Assembly (NCBI RefSeq): GCF_049615385.1 | Contig: NZ_JBMZFL010000004.1 | Origin: Aequoribacter sp049615385 | Lineage (GTDB): Bacteria > Pseudomonadota > Gammaproteobacteria > Pseudomonadales > Halieaceae | Reading direction: 5' to 3' (one strand) | Length of the DNA: 64,000 bases | Part shown: in pieces, positions 17,587-26,894 of the stretch | Layout of the letters: each line of letters opens with the position of its first letter | Numbering within the stretch: the stretch's first letter is position 1 | Position numbers and translations under genes: made by a program | Notes under the pieces: generated by a model | Told to the model about the DNA's origin: nothing | Database searches by the model: none | The model's input: only the letters and a program-made list of their open reading frames with translations

Positions 17587-18786
17587 ATGGCGACAGAACA
17601 ACAACTAGAAAATTTTCGACAGGAAGTCGCGGCGTGGTTGAAGGCCAACAAACCCGCTGACCCCGGATTTTTGCTACCGCAAAGCTTTATGGAGGTGGGT
17701 AGCGAGCAGCAACTGGATTTTTTGCGAGAGTGGCAATACAAGCTTTGGTCTGCCGGATATTTGGGGATGGCGTGGCCGAGTGAATACGGAGGACAAGGTG
17801 CTGAGCCGGTCTTTCAAAGTATTGCCGATAAAGAAATGTCCAGAGCGTCGGTACCTATTGCCTTTAACGTGATCGGCTTAGGTTGGGCAGGCCCTCTAAT
17901 CAACGATGTAGGCACTGAAGAAGAAAAACGAAAGTACCTTAAAGGTATTTTGACTGGTGAAGATATTTGGTGCCAAGGCTTTTCAGAGCCCGATCATGGC
18001 TCAGACTTAGGTTCTGCGCAGTGTCGCGCAGTGCGCGACGGCGATGAATACGTCATCAACGGCAGCAAGATTTGGACCACCATGGGCAACTACGCCAAAT
18101 ATATGATCTTACTGGCGCGCACGAATCCAAACACTGACCGCAAGTACGACGGCCTGTCTTTCTTTTTATCACCGATGAAAGTACCCGGTATCGACCCAAA
18201 GCCCATTCGTAAATTAACAGGCGAGTACGGATTTACTCAGACCTACTTTAACGATGCTCGCATACCAGCCTCTTGTCTGATGGGTGAAGAGGGTAAGGGC
18301 TGGCAACTTGCGATGCAGACGCTGCAGTACGAACGCGGCGCGGAAGCCGGTGCAGCTGGCGGCTTATCGATGGTGCGCATTGCTTTCGAAGACATGATCG
18401 AGATGTTGCAGGGTAAGCAGCGGGATGGTTCAGAGGTTTTACAAGATCCGGTTGTGCGCGACGAGCTTATGCAGTTACTGATCGAGGATAAGGCCATCAG
18501 TATTGGTGAAAAGCGTGCTCACATCGGGGCACTGAATAATGATTTCAGAATGGCGCTCCCGCTCTCGACGAAATTACGCTGGACCGAGCACGCGCGCCGT
18601 ATGCGGTTGGCGGCCGTTCGCCTTCAAGGCGCTGGTGGTTCGCTCTATGTGCAGGACTCTCAGGCCATTCAGGGAGGGTTTTGGCAGCGAGCTTACATGC
18701 AGAGTTTCTCCGCCACGATTGGCGGCGGAACGTCGCAAGTTCAAGCCAATATCGTTGCCGAGCATGTGCTTGGTTTGCCGAAATAG
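17587..18786 (+). CDS. acyl-CoA dehydrogenase (second of three)
   Basis: A 399-residue acyl-CoA dehydrogenase. The ATG at 17587 is preceded by AAGGGGA, and a longer frame from 17545 overlaps the previous gene needlessly. It carries GFSEPDHGSDLGS (FAD strand), the INGSKIWTT core and a C-terminal IGGGTSQVQANIVAEHVLGLP. It begins 10 bases after the first dehydrogenase and ends 10 bases before the third. Such adjacent large/small pairs are known to form heteromeric dehydrogenases in steroid and branched-acid degradation, so it may pair with the next protein; that is inference. Confidence 0.9.
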   Translation: MATEQQLENFRQEVAAWLKANKPADPGFLLPQSFMEVGSEQQLDFLREWQYKLWSAGYLGMAWPSEYGGQGAEPVFQSIADKEMSRASVPIAFNVIGLGWAGPLINDVGTEEEKRKYLKGILTGEDIWCQGFSEPDHGSDLGSAQCRAVRDGDEYVINGSKIWTTMGNYAKYMILLARTNPNTDRKYDGLSFFLSPMKVPGIDPKPIRKLTGEYGFTQTYFNDARIPASCLMGEEGKGWQLAMQTLQYERGAEAGAAGGLSMVRIAFEDMIEMLQGKQRDGSEVLQDPVVRDELMQLLIEDKAISIGEKRAHIGALNNDFRMALPLSTKLRWTEHARRMRLAAVRLQGAGGSLYVQDSQAIQGGFWQRAYMQSFSATIGGGTSQVQANIVAEHVLGLPK

Positions 18787-18796
18787 GAGAGGCGTC

Positions 18797-19921
18797 ATGG
18801 ATTTTGGTAAAACACAAATAAGCTTTAGTGAAGAGCGAGCTATGTTGTTGGATGCCGCGCAAGGTCTGTGTGCGGATTTGTCACCCATTGATAAGGTGCG
18901 TTCTCTACTGGAAGACGATATAGGCTACGACGAGACTGCTTGGCAGCAAATGGTGGAGATGGGATGGACTGGGCTTGCTTTGCCTGAATCGGTCGGCGGC
19001 TCAGATTTTGGTCTTGGCGCATTGGTCCCATTGTTTGAATGCATGGGCAAAAGGTTACTGACGACGCCATTGATGAGCACCGTGCTGGCTGCTGAGTGTT
19101 TACGTCGGACAGGCGACCCAGCGGCGGTTACCTCGCTAGAACAGATCGCTGCTGGAGCAAAAGCGACGGTGGCTTTCGTAGAAGCTGACGACTGGGGTTC
19201 ACAGCATCTCACGACACGCATTGAAGACGGTAAATTGCAGGGCTCGAAACGTCATGTGGCCGATGCTGCCGATGCTACTATTTTCGTCATTCCAGCCATG
19301 CGCGAAGGCGTCAAAGTTCTGGCAATTGTGCGTGGTGACCAGATCGATACCGCTTGCCGCACTAAACACGATGTCTTGGACGCCACCCGCCGTGCGCAAT
19401 CCATTACTTTGGATATAGCAGAAGCCGACATCACGGTGATTGCGAGTAACGCCGAAAAAGCGCTTGAAGAGACGCAGCTCATTGGTGCTTTGTTGGTTGC
19501 TGCCGAGTCAACCGGTGCTGCGGTGTCATGCTTAAATGTGACGGTTGATTACCTAAAAACGCGCAAACAGTTTGGTAGGTTGATTGGTTCGTATCAAGCG
19601 CTAAAACACCCCAGTGTCGATATCTTGTGTGCTATCGAATCAAGTAAATCTCTGATTTATCAAGCGGCAACTGAGCTTAATGCGGATGCACTTAGCCGCG
19701 ATGCGAGAATTGCGTGCCACATGGCCAAGTCAAAAGCTTCTGAAACACTAGTGTTTGCCGGTGACCGAGCAGTACAATTTCATGGTGGCATGGGCTTTAC
19801 CTACGAATGCGATGCACAATTGTACTTGCGCCGAGGCCTCTGGGCTCAGCAAGCGTTCGGTGACCCAATGCATCATCGCAAGCGCCTCGCGCAATTGATT
19901 CTTGATGACGAGCAAGTCTGA
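18797..19921 (+). CDS. acyl-CoA dehydrogenase (third of three, more divergent)
   Basis: A 374-residue family member. The ATG at 18797 follows GGAGAGG; an upstream in-frame extension to 18539 is antisense-like and lies inside the previous gene. The N-terminal helical domain and C-terminal domain are recognisable (FHGGMGFTYECDAQLYLRR), but the middle FAD strand is weak and the catalytic end lacks the usual Glu or GGG motif. This is what one sees in the partner subunit of heteromeric acyl-CoA dehydrogenases. Cotranscribed with the two preceding genes; the electron-transfer flavoprotein is not in this window. Confidence 0.85.
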   Translation: MDFGKTQISFSEERAMLLDAAQGLCADLSPIDKVRSLLEDDIGYDETAWQQMVEMGWTGLALPESVGGSDFGLGALVPLFECMGKRLLTTPLMSTVLAAECLRRTGDPAAVTSLEQIAAGAKATVAFVEADDWGSQHLTTRIEDGKLQGSKRHVADAADATIFVIPAMREGVKVLAIVRGDQIDTACRTKHDVLDATRRAQSITLDIAEADITVIASNAEKALEETQLIGALLVAAESTGAAVSCLNVTVDYLKTRKQFGRLIGSYQALKHPSVDILCAIESSKSLIYQAATELNADALSRDARIACHMAKSKASETLVFAGDRAVQFHGGMGFTYECDAQLYLRRGLWAQQAFGDPMHHRKRLAQLILDDEQV

Positions 19922-19927
19922 AATATG

Positions 19928-19947
19928 CCCTTACTCGTAAGTAAGGG
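19928..19947 (+). promoter_or_regulatory. hairpin covering the ribosome binding site of the first ABC1 gene
   Basis: A perfect 8-bp stem (CCCTTACT, loop CGTA, AGTAAGGG) sits 3 bases upstream of the ATG at 19951. Its 3' arm is the AAGGG Shine-Dalgarno sequence itself. In the mRNA the site would be paired, so translation could depend on the preceding ribosome, temperature or a bound factor. There is no T-run, so it is not a terminator. Confidence 0.6.
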
Positions 19948-19950
19948 AAT

Positions 19951-21345
19951 ATGACGAAAAAATCTTCGAAATCTCTACTTGCAGGCTTTGGGCGCGGTCT
20001 GGGCGTGGGTCTTGCTGGCCTGCGCGCTGGCGGTGCTCTGGCCGCCGATTCCTTAATAAATCGCGCCATGGGTAAAGACCCAGGGCAGTCTGATTTTGCG
20101 GTGAACGAGGCTCGCCGATTTGTTTCTGAACTCGGTAAAATGAAGGGCAGCTACGTCAAAATAGGGCAGATGATGGCGCTACTGGGCGAGCATTTTTTGC
20201 CCCCCTCTCTGGTGGTGGCTTTGCGAGACCTGCACGACGCGACCGAGCCTCTGCCGTACGCGCAGTTGTTGCCTCAGCTGCGATTGATACCTAATTTTGA
20301 TGAGCTAGAGATCGACCCAAACCCCTTAGCTGCGGCGTCTTTATCGCAAGTGCATCGCGCTAGGATAAAAACGACGGGGGAAGAGTTGGTCCTGAAAATT
20401 CAGTATCCGGGACTGGCTGATACCATTGATACTGACTTTGATGCCGTGGTGAAAATGCTGACGGTGGCGCGTTGGTTGCGCTCGGGCCGTGAGCTTGATG
20501 CCTGGATACAAACGCTGCGCGAACAACTTCAGTTGGAAGTGGACTATCAACGTGAGGCACTCGCCACGATGGCCATGCGTGAGCAGCTAGAGGCCGACTC
20601 ATCGCATTCAAACTGTGTTGTTGCAGTCCCCAAAGTCTATGCGCAATACAGCACGGCGCAAGTGCTTGCTTTATCCTACGAGCCCGGTGTCAGCGTTGAT
20701 AATCCCGCTTTATCTAAGTTGTCTTTGTCTAGGCGCAATGCGCTAGCTCAAGCGATGCTGGACCTATTCTTCAAAGAACTGTACGTCTGGGGTGTGCTGC
20801 AAACTGACCCGAATTTAGGCAATTACCTAATCCGACCTAAAGCACGCGGTGACAGTCAATCGCTTGACACGCTTGTGCTGCTGGATTTTGGCTCCACGAT
20901 CGCGTTTGAAGAAGCCTTTTTGGATGCTTTAGGTAGAACGATTGCTGCGGGCCAGGCCCAGGACCGGTCGGCGCTCATACAAGCGTTGATTGACTTAGGC
21001 TGTCTGAGCGCATCGAGTCATTCCGAAGCACGCGAGAGCTTTGCGGATTTTTGTTTACAATTGCTCGAGCCCTTGCGCCCCCCAGAAGCGCTGCCGTCGG
21101 AGTATCTTGATGACCAAGGACGCTATTGTTGGGCAGAATCGAACCTGATGCGACGCGTGGGACGCTTGGCGGCACAGTCGGTGAAACACAAACATTTCGC
21201 GACACCGACACGGCAGTTTGCTGTGATTGCTCGAAAACTGACGGGCGTGTTTACCTTTATTTGCATGTTAAACCCGCGATTTAACGGGCATGCGATTGCA
21301 CAAAGCCACATTCATGGCTGGTTGGAGAACAAATATGGCGAGTGA
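19951..21345 (+). CDS. ABC1/COQ8-like atypical kinase (first of pair)
   Basis: A 464-residue member of the ABC1/UbiB/COQ8 kinase-like ATPases that support ubiquinone synthesis or lipid handling. Visible motifs are the KxGQ helix at 70-73 (KIGQMM), a modified Ala-rich loop AAASLSQVH, the ATP-binding Lys in LVLKIQYPG, the catalytic loop QTDPN at 284-288 and DFG at 312-314. QTDPN is the form seen in mitochondrial COQ8, not the HADxHPGN of E. coli UbiB. The last 11 bases overlap the next paralogue. It is preceded by an RBS hairpin and follows three acyl-CoA dehydrogenases. Confidence 0.88.
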   Translation: MTKKSSKSLLAGFGRGLGVGLAGLRAGGALAADSLINRAMGKDPGQSDFAVNEARRFVSELGKMKGSYVKIGQMMALLGEHFLPPSLVVALRDLHDATEPLPYAQLLPQLRLIPNFDELEIDPNPLAAASLSQVHRARIKTTGEELVLKIQYPGLADTIDTDFDAVVKMLTVARWLRSGRELDAWIQTLREQLQLEVDYQREALATMAMREQLEADSSHSNCVVAVPKVYAQYSTAQVLALSYEPGVSVDNPALSKLSLSRRNALAQAMLDLFFKELYVWGVLQTDPNLGNYLIRPKARGDSQSLDTLVLLDFGSTIAFEEAFLDALGRTIAAGQAQDRSALIQALIDLGCLSASSHSEARESFADFCLQLLEPLRPPEALPSEYLDDQGRYCWAESNLMRRVGRLAAQSVKHKHFATPTRQFAVIARKLTGVFTFICMLNPRFNGHAIAQSHIHGWLENKYGE

Positions 21346-22663
21346 TAATAAACCGCCCAAGCAAAAAGCCCTGCCCTCCAGCCGTTTTGCACGTCTTAGC
21401 CGCATGGCGCGCCTCGCCAGCGGGGTAGCGGGTGGCATGGTTGCCGAGGGGGTGAAACAGTGGTCAAAGGGGCAGCGACCTTCGATGCGTGATTTACTGT
21501 TGACCCCCAACAATGCTGAGCGAGTTGCAGAGCGCTTAAGCGAAATGCGCGGCGCGGCGATGAAGCTGGGTCAAATGCTGTCGATGGACACCGGTGACTT
21601 TTTGCCCAAGCCTCTGGCCGACGCGCTTAGTCAACTGCGCGCCGAGGCACACACTCTGCCACAAAAGCAAACGCGCGCGACGTTGCAGTCGATTTACGGT
21701 CTCGATTGGCCCGAGTTGTTTGCACGTTTTGACATCGAGCCCTTTGCAGCGGCATCAATAGGTCAGGTGCATAAAGCCCAGCTGCACGATGGTCGCGACA
21801 TTGTGGTTAAGCTTCAATACCCCGGGGTATTAGCCAGTATCGATGCCGATGTCGACAACATGGCAACCTTGTTGCGTTGGTCTGGCTTGGTACCCGAGCA
21901 GGTCGACGTTGCACCGCTATTAGAGTCGGTGAAGCAACAGCTCAAAGACGAAGCGGACTATGAGCTCGAGGCGAACCATTTGCGAAGCTTTGGTGAGGCG
22001 CTACAAGAGGACGCGCGCTTTTGGGTGCCCGACACAGTCGATGAACTGTCGAATAAGCATGCCTTGGCCATGAGCTTTGTCCCTGGCGAACCGATAGAGT
22101 CCCTAGAGCACGCCGAGCAAGACACGCGTGATAGGGTAATGACGGCCTTGATTGAGCTACTCTTGATCGAGCTGTTTGAATTGCGTCTGGTGCAAACCGA
22201 CCCCAACTTTGCCAATTACCGCTACGACTACCCATCGGGCCGCATTGTCCTGTTGGATTTTGGTGCCACTCGTGCGTTCAAGGTAAAATTTGTGAATGAC
22301 TATCGCAGCTTAGCCAAAGCCGCTGTGGCTGGAAATACAGCTCGAATGTTGGCGGCGGCTGATCGTTTGGGTTACGCCATTGGCGATACCGAGGGCCCTT
22401 ACCGCGACTTAATTCTGGATGTATTTAATATTGCATTGGAACCTTTAAGCACACCGGGCGTTTATGATTTTGGCCAGTCGGATATGCCAAGCCGTATGAT
22501 GGCTTTGTCGAATAAGATTACTGAGCACAAAGATTTTTGGCAGGCGCCGCCCGCCGAGGCTATTTACTTCCATCGTAAAATTGGTGGCATGTTTATGTTA
22601 GCCCATCGCCTACAGGCTCGTGTGCCTGTCTACGACCTGTTTCAGGCGGCGATAAAGTCCTAG
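21335..22663 (+). CDS. ABC1/COQ8-like atypical kinase (second of pair)
   Basis: A 442-residue paralogue of the preceding protein, started at the ATG at 21335, which has GGAG upstream inside the previous gene. It is the closer of the two to COQ8: GAAMKLGQMLS (Lys77, Gln80), the canonical loop AAASIGQVHKA, QTDPN at 287-291 and LLDFGATRAF with Asp308. COQ8 proteins are atypical ATPases needed for coenzyme Q assembly. Its stop overlaps the stop of the convergent photolyase gene by four bases (CTAG shared). Whether the two paralogues form a complex is unknown. Confidence 0.9.
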   Translation: MASDNKPPKQKALPSSRFARLSRMARLASGVAGGMVAEGVKQWSKGQRPSMRDLLLTPNNAERVAERLSEMRGAAMKLGQMLSMDTGDFLPKPLADALSQLRAEAHTLPQKQTRATLQSIYGLDWPELFARFDIEPFAAASIGQVHKAQLHDGRDIVVKLQYPGVLASIDADVDNMATLLRWSGLVPEQVDVAPLLESVKQQLKDEADYELEANHLRSFGEALQEDARFWVPDTVDELSNKHALAMSFVPGEPIESLEHAEQDTRDRVMTALIELLLIELFELRLVQTDPNFANYRYDYPSGRIVLLDFGATRAFKVKFVNDYRSLAKAAVAGNTARMLAAADRLGYAIGDTEGPYRDLILDVFNIALEPLSTPGVYDFGQSDMPSRMMALSNKITEHKDFWQAPPAEAIYFHRKIGGMFMLAHRLQARVPVYDLFQAAIKS

Positions 22664-24195
22664 AGCGATTCTACGCGGTCAAGTAATTGATCGGCCCACT
22701 GAACAATGCTTTCGCGTTCGTCTGCTGCGCGTTTACGCCATTGGCCAGTGATCAAGCCCATTCTGGGGTTTTTGCTCAAGCTGTCCAGATGACGATCAAT
22801 GAAGCGCCAGTACAAGCTGTTATAGGGGCAAGCTTTAGGTCCGGTTGTGAGTTTGGGGTCGTAAGGGCACTGCTGACAATGATTGCCTTGCTTAGCAATG
22901 TACTTGCCTGAGGCCGCATAAGGCTTGCTAGCCATAATGCCGTCATCCGCGTTTAACGCCATGCCTAAGGTGTTGGGCAGCTCCACCCACTCGTAGGCGT
23001 CTACGTACATGGCCAGATACCAATCGCAGACTTCAGAGACTGACAAACCTGCGAGTAAACTGAAATTACCGATGACCATGAGTCGCTGAATATGATGGGC
23101 ATAACCCGTATCCAAGCTTTGCTGAATACTTTTATGTAGGCAGCGCATGTGGGTGTTGCCGCTCCAAAACCAAGACGGGAGTGGCGTAGCGGCGTCCCAC
23201 GTGTTCAGTGTGGCGTAGCGTGGCATGTGGTACCAATAAATCCCGCGCACATACTCCCGCCACCCAATGATCTGGCGGATAAAGCCTTCAGTCGCCGCCA
23301 GGGGGGCACTGCCCGCTCGGTAGGCGGCTTCGGCTTGGTTGCAAACGTCGGCAGGCTCTAATAAGCCCGCATTTAAATACAGGCCGATCAAGCCGTGGAA
23401 CATCGTGGTCGATTCTTCAGCAAGTGCATCTTGATACTGTCCAAACCGCGGTAAGAAGATCTGTATGAATTGCGCTAGATGCGCCTGTGCTTGGGTTGCA
23501 TCGGTCGCGTACGAGAATTGTGTTAAATCACCTGGATGATCACTAAAGTGTTGTTCGACGGTATTGATCACCGTTTGGGTGGTTGCGTCGATGGGAAATT
23601 CTATGCGTTTGGGGATGACATCTTTGTTGCGCCAGCCCGATCGGTTATCTGCATCGTAATTCCATTGCCCGCCAACGGGTTGATCGTCGTCCATTAGGAC
23701 GTTCAGACGCTTGCGCATACCGCGATAGAAATACTCCATACGAAACGTTTTCTGACGGTCAGCCCAGGCTTTAAATTCGCTGTGTGAACACAAAAAGCGG
23801 CTATCTTCATGCACAACACAGGGCACGCCCAGTTGGTCGGCCCATGTCTCTATTTCGCGCTTGAGTCGATATTCTCCTGGCTCGCATAGATGGACAGCGT
23901 CAAAGATTGGTTGCGAGACCAAAGTAGTTTGTACGGCTTCGAGTAGCGTTTTAATTTGCTGATCAATCGTAAAATAGCGCACTGAGTAGCCTTTGTTACG
24001 AGCTTGGTCAGCGAATTTGCGCATGGCGGCAAATAGAAATGTAATCTTATGCTTGTTGTGGCGAACGTAGGTCGCTTCCTGTGCAACTTCAGCAAATACC
24101 AATGTATCGGTATCGGGCGATGAGTCTAACAACGCAGGCTGTTGCCATGAGAGCTGATCGGCGAGTATAAGTGTTAGGCGTTTTGTTTTAGTCAT
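22660..24195 (-). CDS. iron-sulfur bacterial photolyase/cryptochrome (PhrB, (6-4) type)
   Basis: A 511-residue FeS-BCP protein. The N-terminal antenna domain begins RLTLILADQLS, and the C-terminal half is helical and FAD-binding. Four cysteines at 352, 440, 443 and 456 have exactly the spacing of the [4Fe-4S] ligands in Agrobacterium PhrB (350, 438, 441, 454). Members repair (6-4) photoproducts in light or act as photoreceptors. The gene faces the ABC1 pair with overlapping stops and is divergent from a MarR regulator (137-base spacer). It is the first of three photolyase-family genes within 12 kb. Confidence 0.92.
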   Translation of the reverse strand: MTKTKRLTLILADQLSWQQPALLDSSPDTDTLVFAEVAQEATYVRHNKHKITFLFAAMRKFADQARNKGYSVRYFTIDQQIKTLLEAVQTTLVSQPIFDAVHLCEPGEYRLKREIETWADQLGVPCVVHEDSRFLCSHSEFKAWADRQKTFRMEYFYRGMRKRLNVLMDDDQPVGGQWNYDADNRSGWRNKDVIPKRIEFPIDATTQTVINTVEQHFSDHPGDLTQFSYATDATQAQAHLAQFIQIFLPRFGQYQDALAEESTTMFHGLIGLYLNAGLLEPADVCNQAEAAYRAGSAPLAATEGFIRQIIGWREYVRGIYWYHMPRYATLNTWDAATPLPSWFWSGNTHMRCLHKSIQQSLDTGYAHHIQRLMVIGNFSLLAGLSVSEVCDWYLAMYVDAYEWVELPNTLGMALNADDGIMASKPYAASGKYIAKQGNHCQQCPYDPKLTTGPKACPYNSLYWRFIDRHLDSLSKNPRMGLITGQWRKRAADERESIVQWADQLLDRVESL

Positions 24196-24332
24196 GGTGG
24201 TTGTACGTGAGCTTTGAAAAATCGGTCTATCTTGAGGTTTAAATTTTGCGTAAAGCGCTTTTTAGGTCGAAATTTTTTGTCGCGCGTGGTACAACTTAAG
24301 TAGTTTTACATCAAAGTATTTATGGGTGGGTT

Positions 24333-24815
24333 ATGTCAGTTGAGCAAGAGCTGCTGATTGCGTTACGTCGAATTATTCGTGCTATTGACTTGCACTCAAA
24401 AAAGTTGAATCGAGAGGCCGGCTTGACAGGCCCGCAATTGGTTATTTTGCAAACGATTGACCGACTTCCTGAGGTGACACCGAAGCGTGTTGCTGCCGAA
24501 GTCAACTTAAGCCAAGGCACCGTTACCGTCATTCTTGATCGTTTGGAGGCGCGGGGTCTGATTCAGCGTATTCGCTCTGAACGAGACCGCCGCAGTTATC
24601 AGCTGACATTATCCGAACAAGGTAGGCAGCTCTTGAGTAAAGCGCCTGCGCCTTTGCAAGATAATTTTATCGCGCGTTTTAGTCAATTAGAGCAGTGGGA
24701 GCAGAACCAGATTCTCTCCTCGGTACAGCGTCTAGCGGTGATGATGAATGCGGTCGATATTGACGCTGCCCCAATGCTTGAGATTGGAACGCTACAAGCC
24801 ACCCCGAGCGACTAA
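24333..24815 (+). CDS. MarR family transcriptional regulator
   Basis: A 160-residue winged-helix regulator with the MarR recognition helix and wing: PKRVAAEVNLSQGTVTVILDRLEARGLIQR followed in the wing by RSERDRRSYQLTLSEQG. MarR proteins respond to small ligands or stress and usually repress a neighbour. It lies 23 bases before a BCCT transporter on the same strand and divergent from the iron-sulfur photolyase, so either could be a target. Osmoprotectant or choline response is a guess from position only. Confidence 0.9.
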   Translation: MSVEQELLIALRRIIRAIDLHSKKLNREAGLTGPQLVILQTIDRLPEVTPKRVAAEVNLSQGTVTVILDRLEARGLIQRIRSERDRRSYQLTLSEQGRQLLSKAPAPLQDNFIARFSQLEQWEQNQILSSVQRLAVMMNAVDIDAAPMLEIGTLQATPSD

Positions 24816-24838
24816 AATAACAACCCAAAAGGTTATTC

Positions 24839-26827
24839 ATGCAAGAGCAAGTGCACAGCCAGCTGAACAGTGGCGGTTTTATTATTGATAAGCCCGTCTT
24901 TTTTCCGTCCATTTTAATTGTACTGGCACTCGTGTTAGCGGCGACTTCAATGCCAGAGGCAACCGGTGCGGTCTTTGGTCAAATTCAAGCAGCGATTACC
25001 CAGTACGCAAGTTGGTATTATGTGCTGGTCGTCGCCATCATTTTGGTGGCGGTCCTGTTTTTTGGGTTTTCACGTCTGGGCGATATCAAGTTAGGTCCAG
25101 ATCATTCCGTGCCCGATTACTCTCGATCGTCCTGGTTTGCGATGCTGTTTTCAGCCGGGATGGGCATCGGACTTATGTTTTTTGGCGTGGCCGAACCGGT
25201 AATGCATTTCTTAGCGCCTCCTACGGGCGATGCGGGAACGGTTGCGGCGGCAAAAGAGGCTATCCGGCTGACGTTTTTCCATTGGGGGCTGCACGGCTGG
25301 GCGATCTACGCGATTGTCGCTTTAGTACTGGCGTATTTTGCTTTTCGGCACAATCTGCCCTTAACCCTGCGCTCAGCACTATACCCGTTGATCGGCGACA
25401 AGATCTATGGCCCTATCGGCTCGATAGTGGACACCTTTGCGATTGTTGCAACCATTTGTGGTGTCGCCACCAGTCTGGGTTTCGGTGCTCTGCAGATCAA
25501 CAGTGGTATTAACTATCTAACGGGCCTGCCCATCAATACAACGGCGCAGATTATTATTGTTATCGTCACTATGATTTTAGCGACCTTGTCTTTGGTAATG
25601 GGGCTAGATGCCGGCATAAAACGCTTGTCAGAGTTGAATATGGGTTTGGCGGTGATCTTGTTGGTGGGGGTGGTATTGGCTGGCCCTACGGTCATGTTGT
25701 TGCAGATGTTTATGCAAAACATTGGTGGCTACTTGTCGGATTTAGTGACGAAAACGTTTAATTTGTACGCCTATAACCCAACTGACTGGCTGGGCGGCTG
25801 GACGATCTTCTACTGGGGGTGGTGGTTAAGCTGGTCACCCTTTGTAGGTTTGTTTATCGCCAGAATTTCGCGTGGCCGTACCATTCGCGAATTCGTCATT
25901 GGCGCGATGTTTATTCCCTGTGGTTTTACCTTGTTGTGGATGGCAATGTTCGGCAATAGCGGCATTGAGTTGCTTTTGCACCAGGGGCAAGTGGCCTTTG
26001 GCGAGGCCGTGCAAGAGAATCAGGCCGTCGCGCTGTTTAAGTTCCTTGAGTACCTACCCGGCTCGTCCATTATCTCGGGTTTGGCAATCGTTATGGTGGT
26101 AGTGTTTTTTGTGACGTCGGCAGACAGTGGTGCCATGGTGCTTAATATGCTGTCTGCGCATGGCCGAGACGATACGCCGCGACTGCAGCGTACGGTTTGG
26201 ACCGGGATAATTACTCTAGTCACCATTGCGCTGCTTTTATCGGGTGGACTGGGTGCCCTTCAAACCGCAGCGATTGCCAGCGCCTTGCCGTTTTCGGTGG
26301 CTTTAATGGCGGCAATTTTTGGTTTTGCTCGCGCTCTGCATATCGATAAGGCCAAGCGCGATATGGCCTTACTCGATGTTACTATGCCCTCTATTAGCGA
26401 TAAGGGAGAGTGGAAGAAGCGTCTTCAGCTATTGATGCACTATCCGAGTGAAAATAGTATTCAGCGTTTTCAGCGAGATTCTGTCTATCCGGCGCTGGAA
26501 GACTTTGGGCGAGAAATCGAACGCTACGGAGTGCGCTATACCTTGACTGACTTGATTGACGAGGAAGGCCGAGCGGCGATTACGGTGGATCACGGCGGTG
26601 AAATGAACTTTGTTTACGAGGTGCACTGCAGCGCTCATCAAGTGCCTATTGATGAATCGGGTGAGGTCGCGACTGGAAATTCCGACAAGGTTTACTATCG
26701 CGCAGAGGTGCATCTGTCGGAAGGCGGGCAGGATTACGATGTGATGGGTTGGTCTAAAGATCAGGTGATTACCGATATTGTGAACCAATACGAGCATCAC
26801 ATGCACTTTTTGCAGTCTTTGCGCTAG
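24839..26827 (+). CDS. BCCT family betaine/choline/carnitine transporter
   Basis: A 662-residue secondary transporter with twelve helices. It has the glycine stretch AGMGIGLMFFGVAEP at helix 3 and the tryptophan box YWGWWLSWSPFVG at about 325-337, which lines the quaternary-amine site. A hydrophilic C-terminal domain of about 130 residues makes it BetT-like, in which that tail senses osmotic state. The likely substrate is choline or glycine betaine, but it cannot be fixed from motifs. It is cotranscribed with the MarR gene. Confidence 0.93.
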   Translation: MQEQVHSQLNSGGFIIDKPVFFPSILIVLALVLAATSMPEATGAVFGQIQAAITQYASWYYVLVVAIILVAVLFFGFSRLGDIKLGPDHSVPDYSRSSWFAMLFSAGMGIGLMFFGVAEPVMHFLAPPTGDAGTVAAAKEAIRLTFFHWGLHGWAIYAIVALVLAYFAFRHNLPLTLRSALYPLIGDKIYGPIGSIVDTFAIVATICGVATSLGFGALQINSGINYLTGLPINTTAQIIIVIVTMILATLSLVMGLDAGIKRLSELNMGLAVILLVGVVLAGPTVMLLQMFMQNIGGYLSDLVTKTFNLYAYNPTDWLGGWTIFYWGWWLSWSPFVGLFIARISRGRTIREFVIGAMFIPCGFTLLWMAMFGNSGIELLLHQGQVAFGEAVQENQAVALFKFLEYLPGSSIISGLAIVMVVVFFVTSADSGAMVLNMLSAHGRDDTPRLQRTVWTGIITLVTIALLLSGGLGALQTAAIASALPFSVALMAAIFGFARALHIDKAKRDMALLDVTMPSISDKGEWKKRLQLLMHYPSENSIQRFQRDSVYPALEDFGREIERYGVRYTLTDLIDEEGRAAITVDHGGEMNFVYEVHCSAHQVPIDESGEVATGNSDKVYYRAEVHLSEGGQDYDVMGWSKDQVITDIVNQYEHHMHFLQSLR

Positions 26828-26894
26828 TGACATAAAGCTCAGTTTTGTATCATGAGTGCTCTTTTGTATTTGCGGTAACTGAGACAGGTGATGT

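Noticed and set aside
18539..18796. 86-codon N-terminal extension of the third acyl-CoA dehydrogenase
   Set aside because: It lies wholly inside the previous dehydrogenase in another frame; the ATG at 18797 has GGAGAGG and begins the family domain.
19928..19947. Reading this hairpin as a terminator of the acyl-CoA dehydrogenase genes
   Set aside because: No T-run follows and the 3' arm is the next gene's ribosome site, so a translational role fits better.
24200..24300. TTGTAC near 24203 and GTACAA near 24288 as a light-regulator operator
   Set aside because: The half-sites are about 85 bases apart and only 6 bases long; too weak to call.
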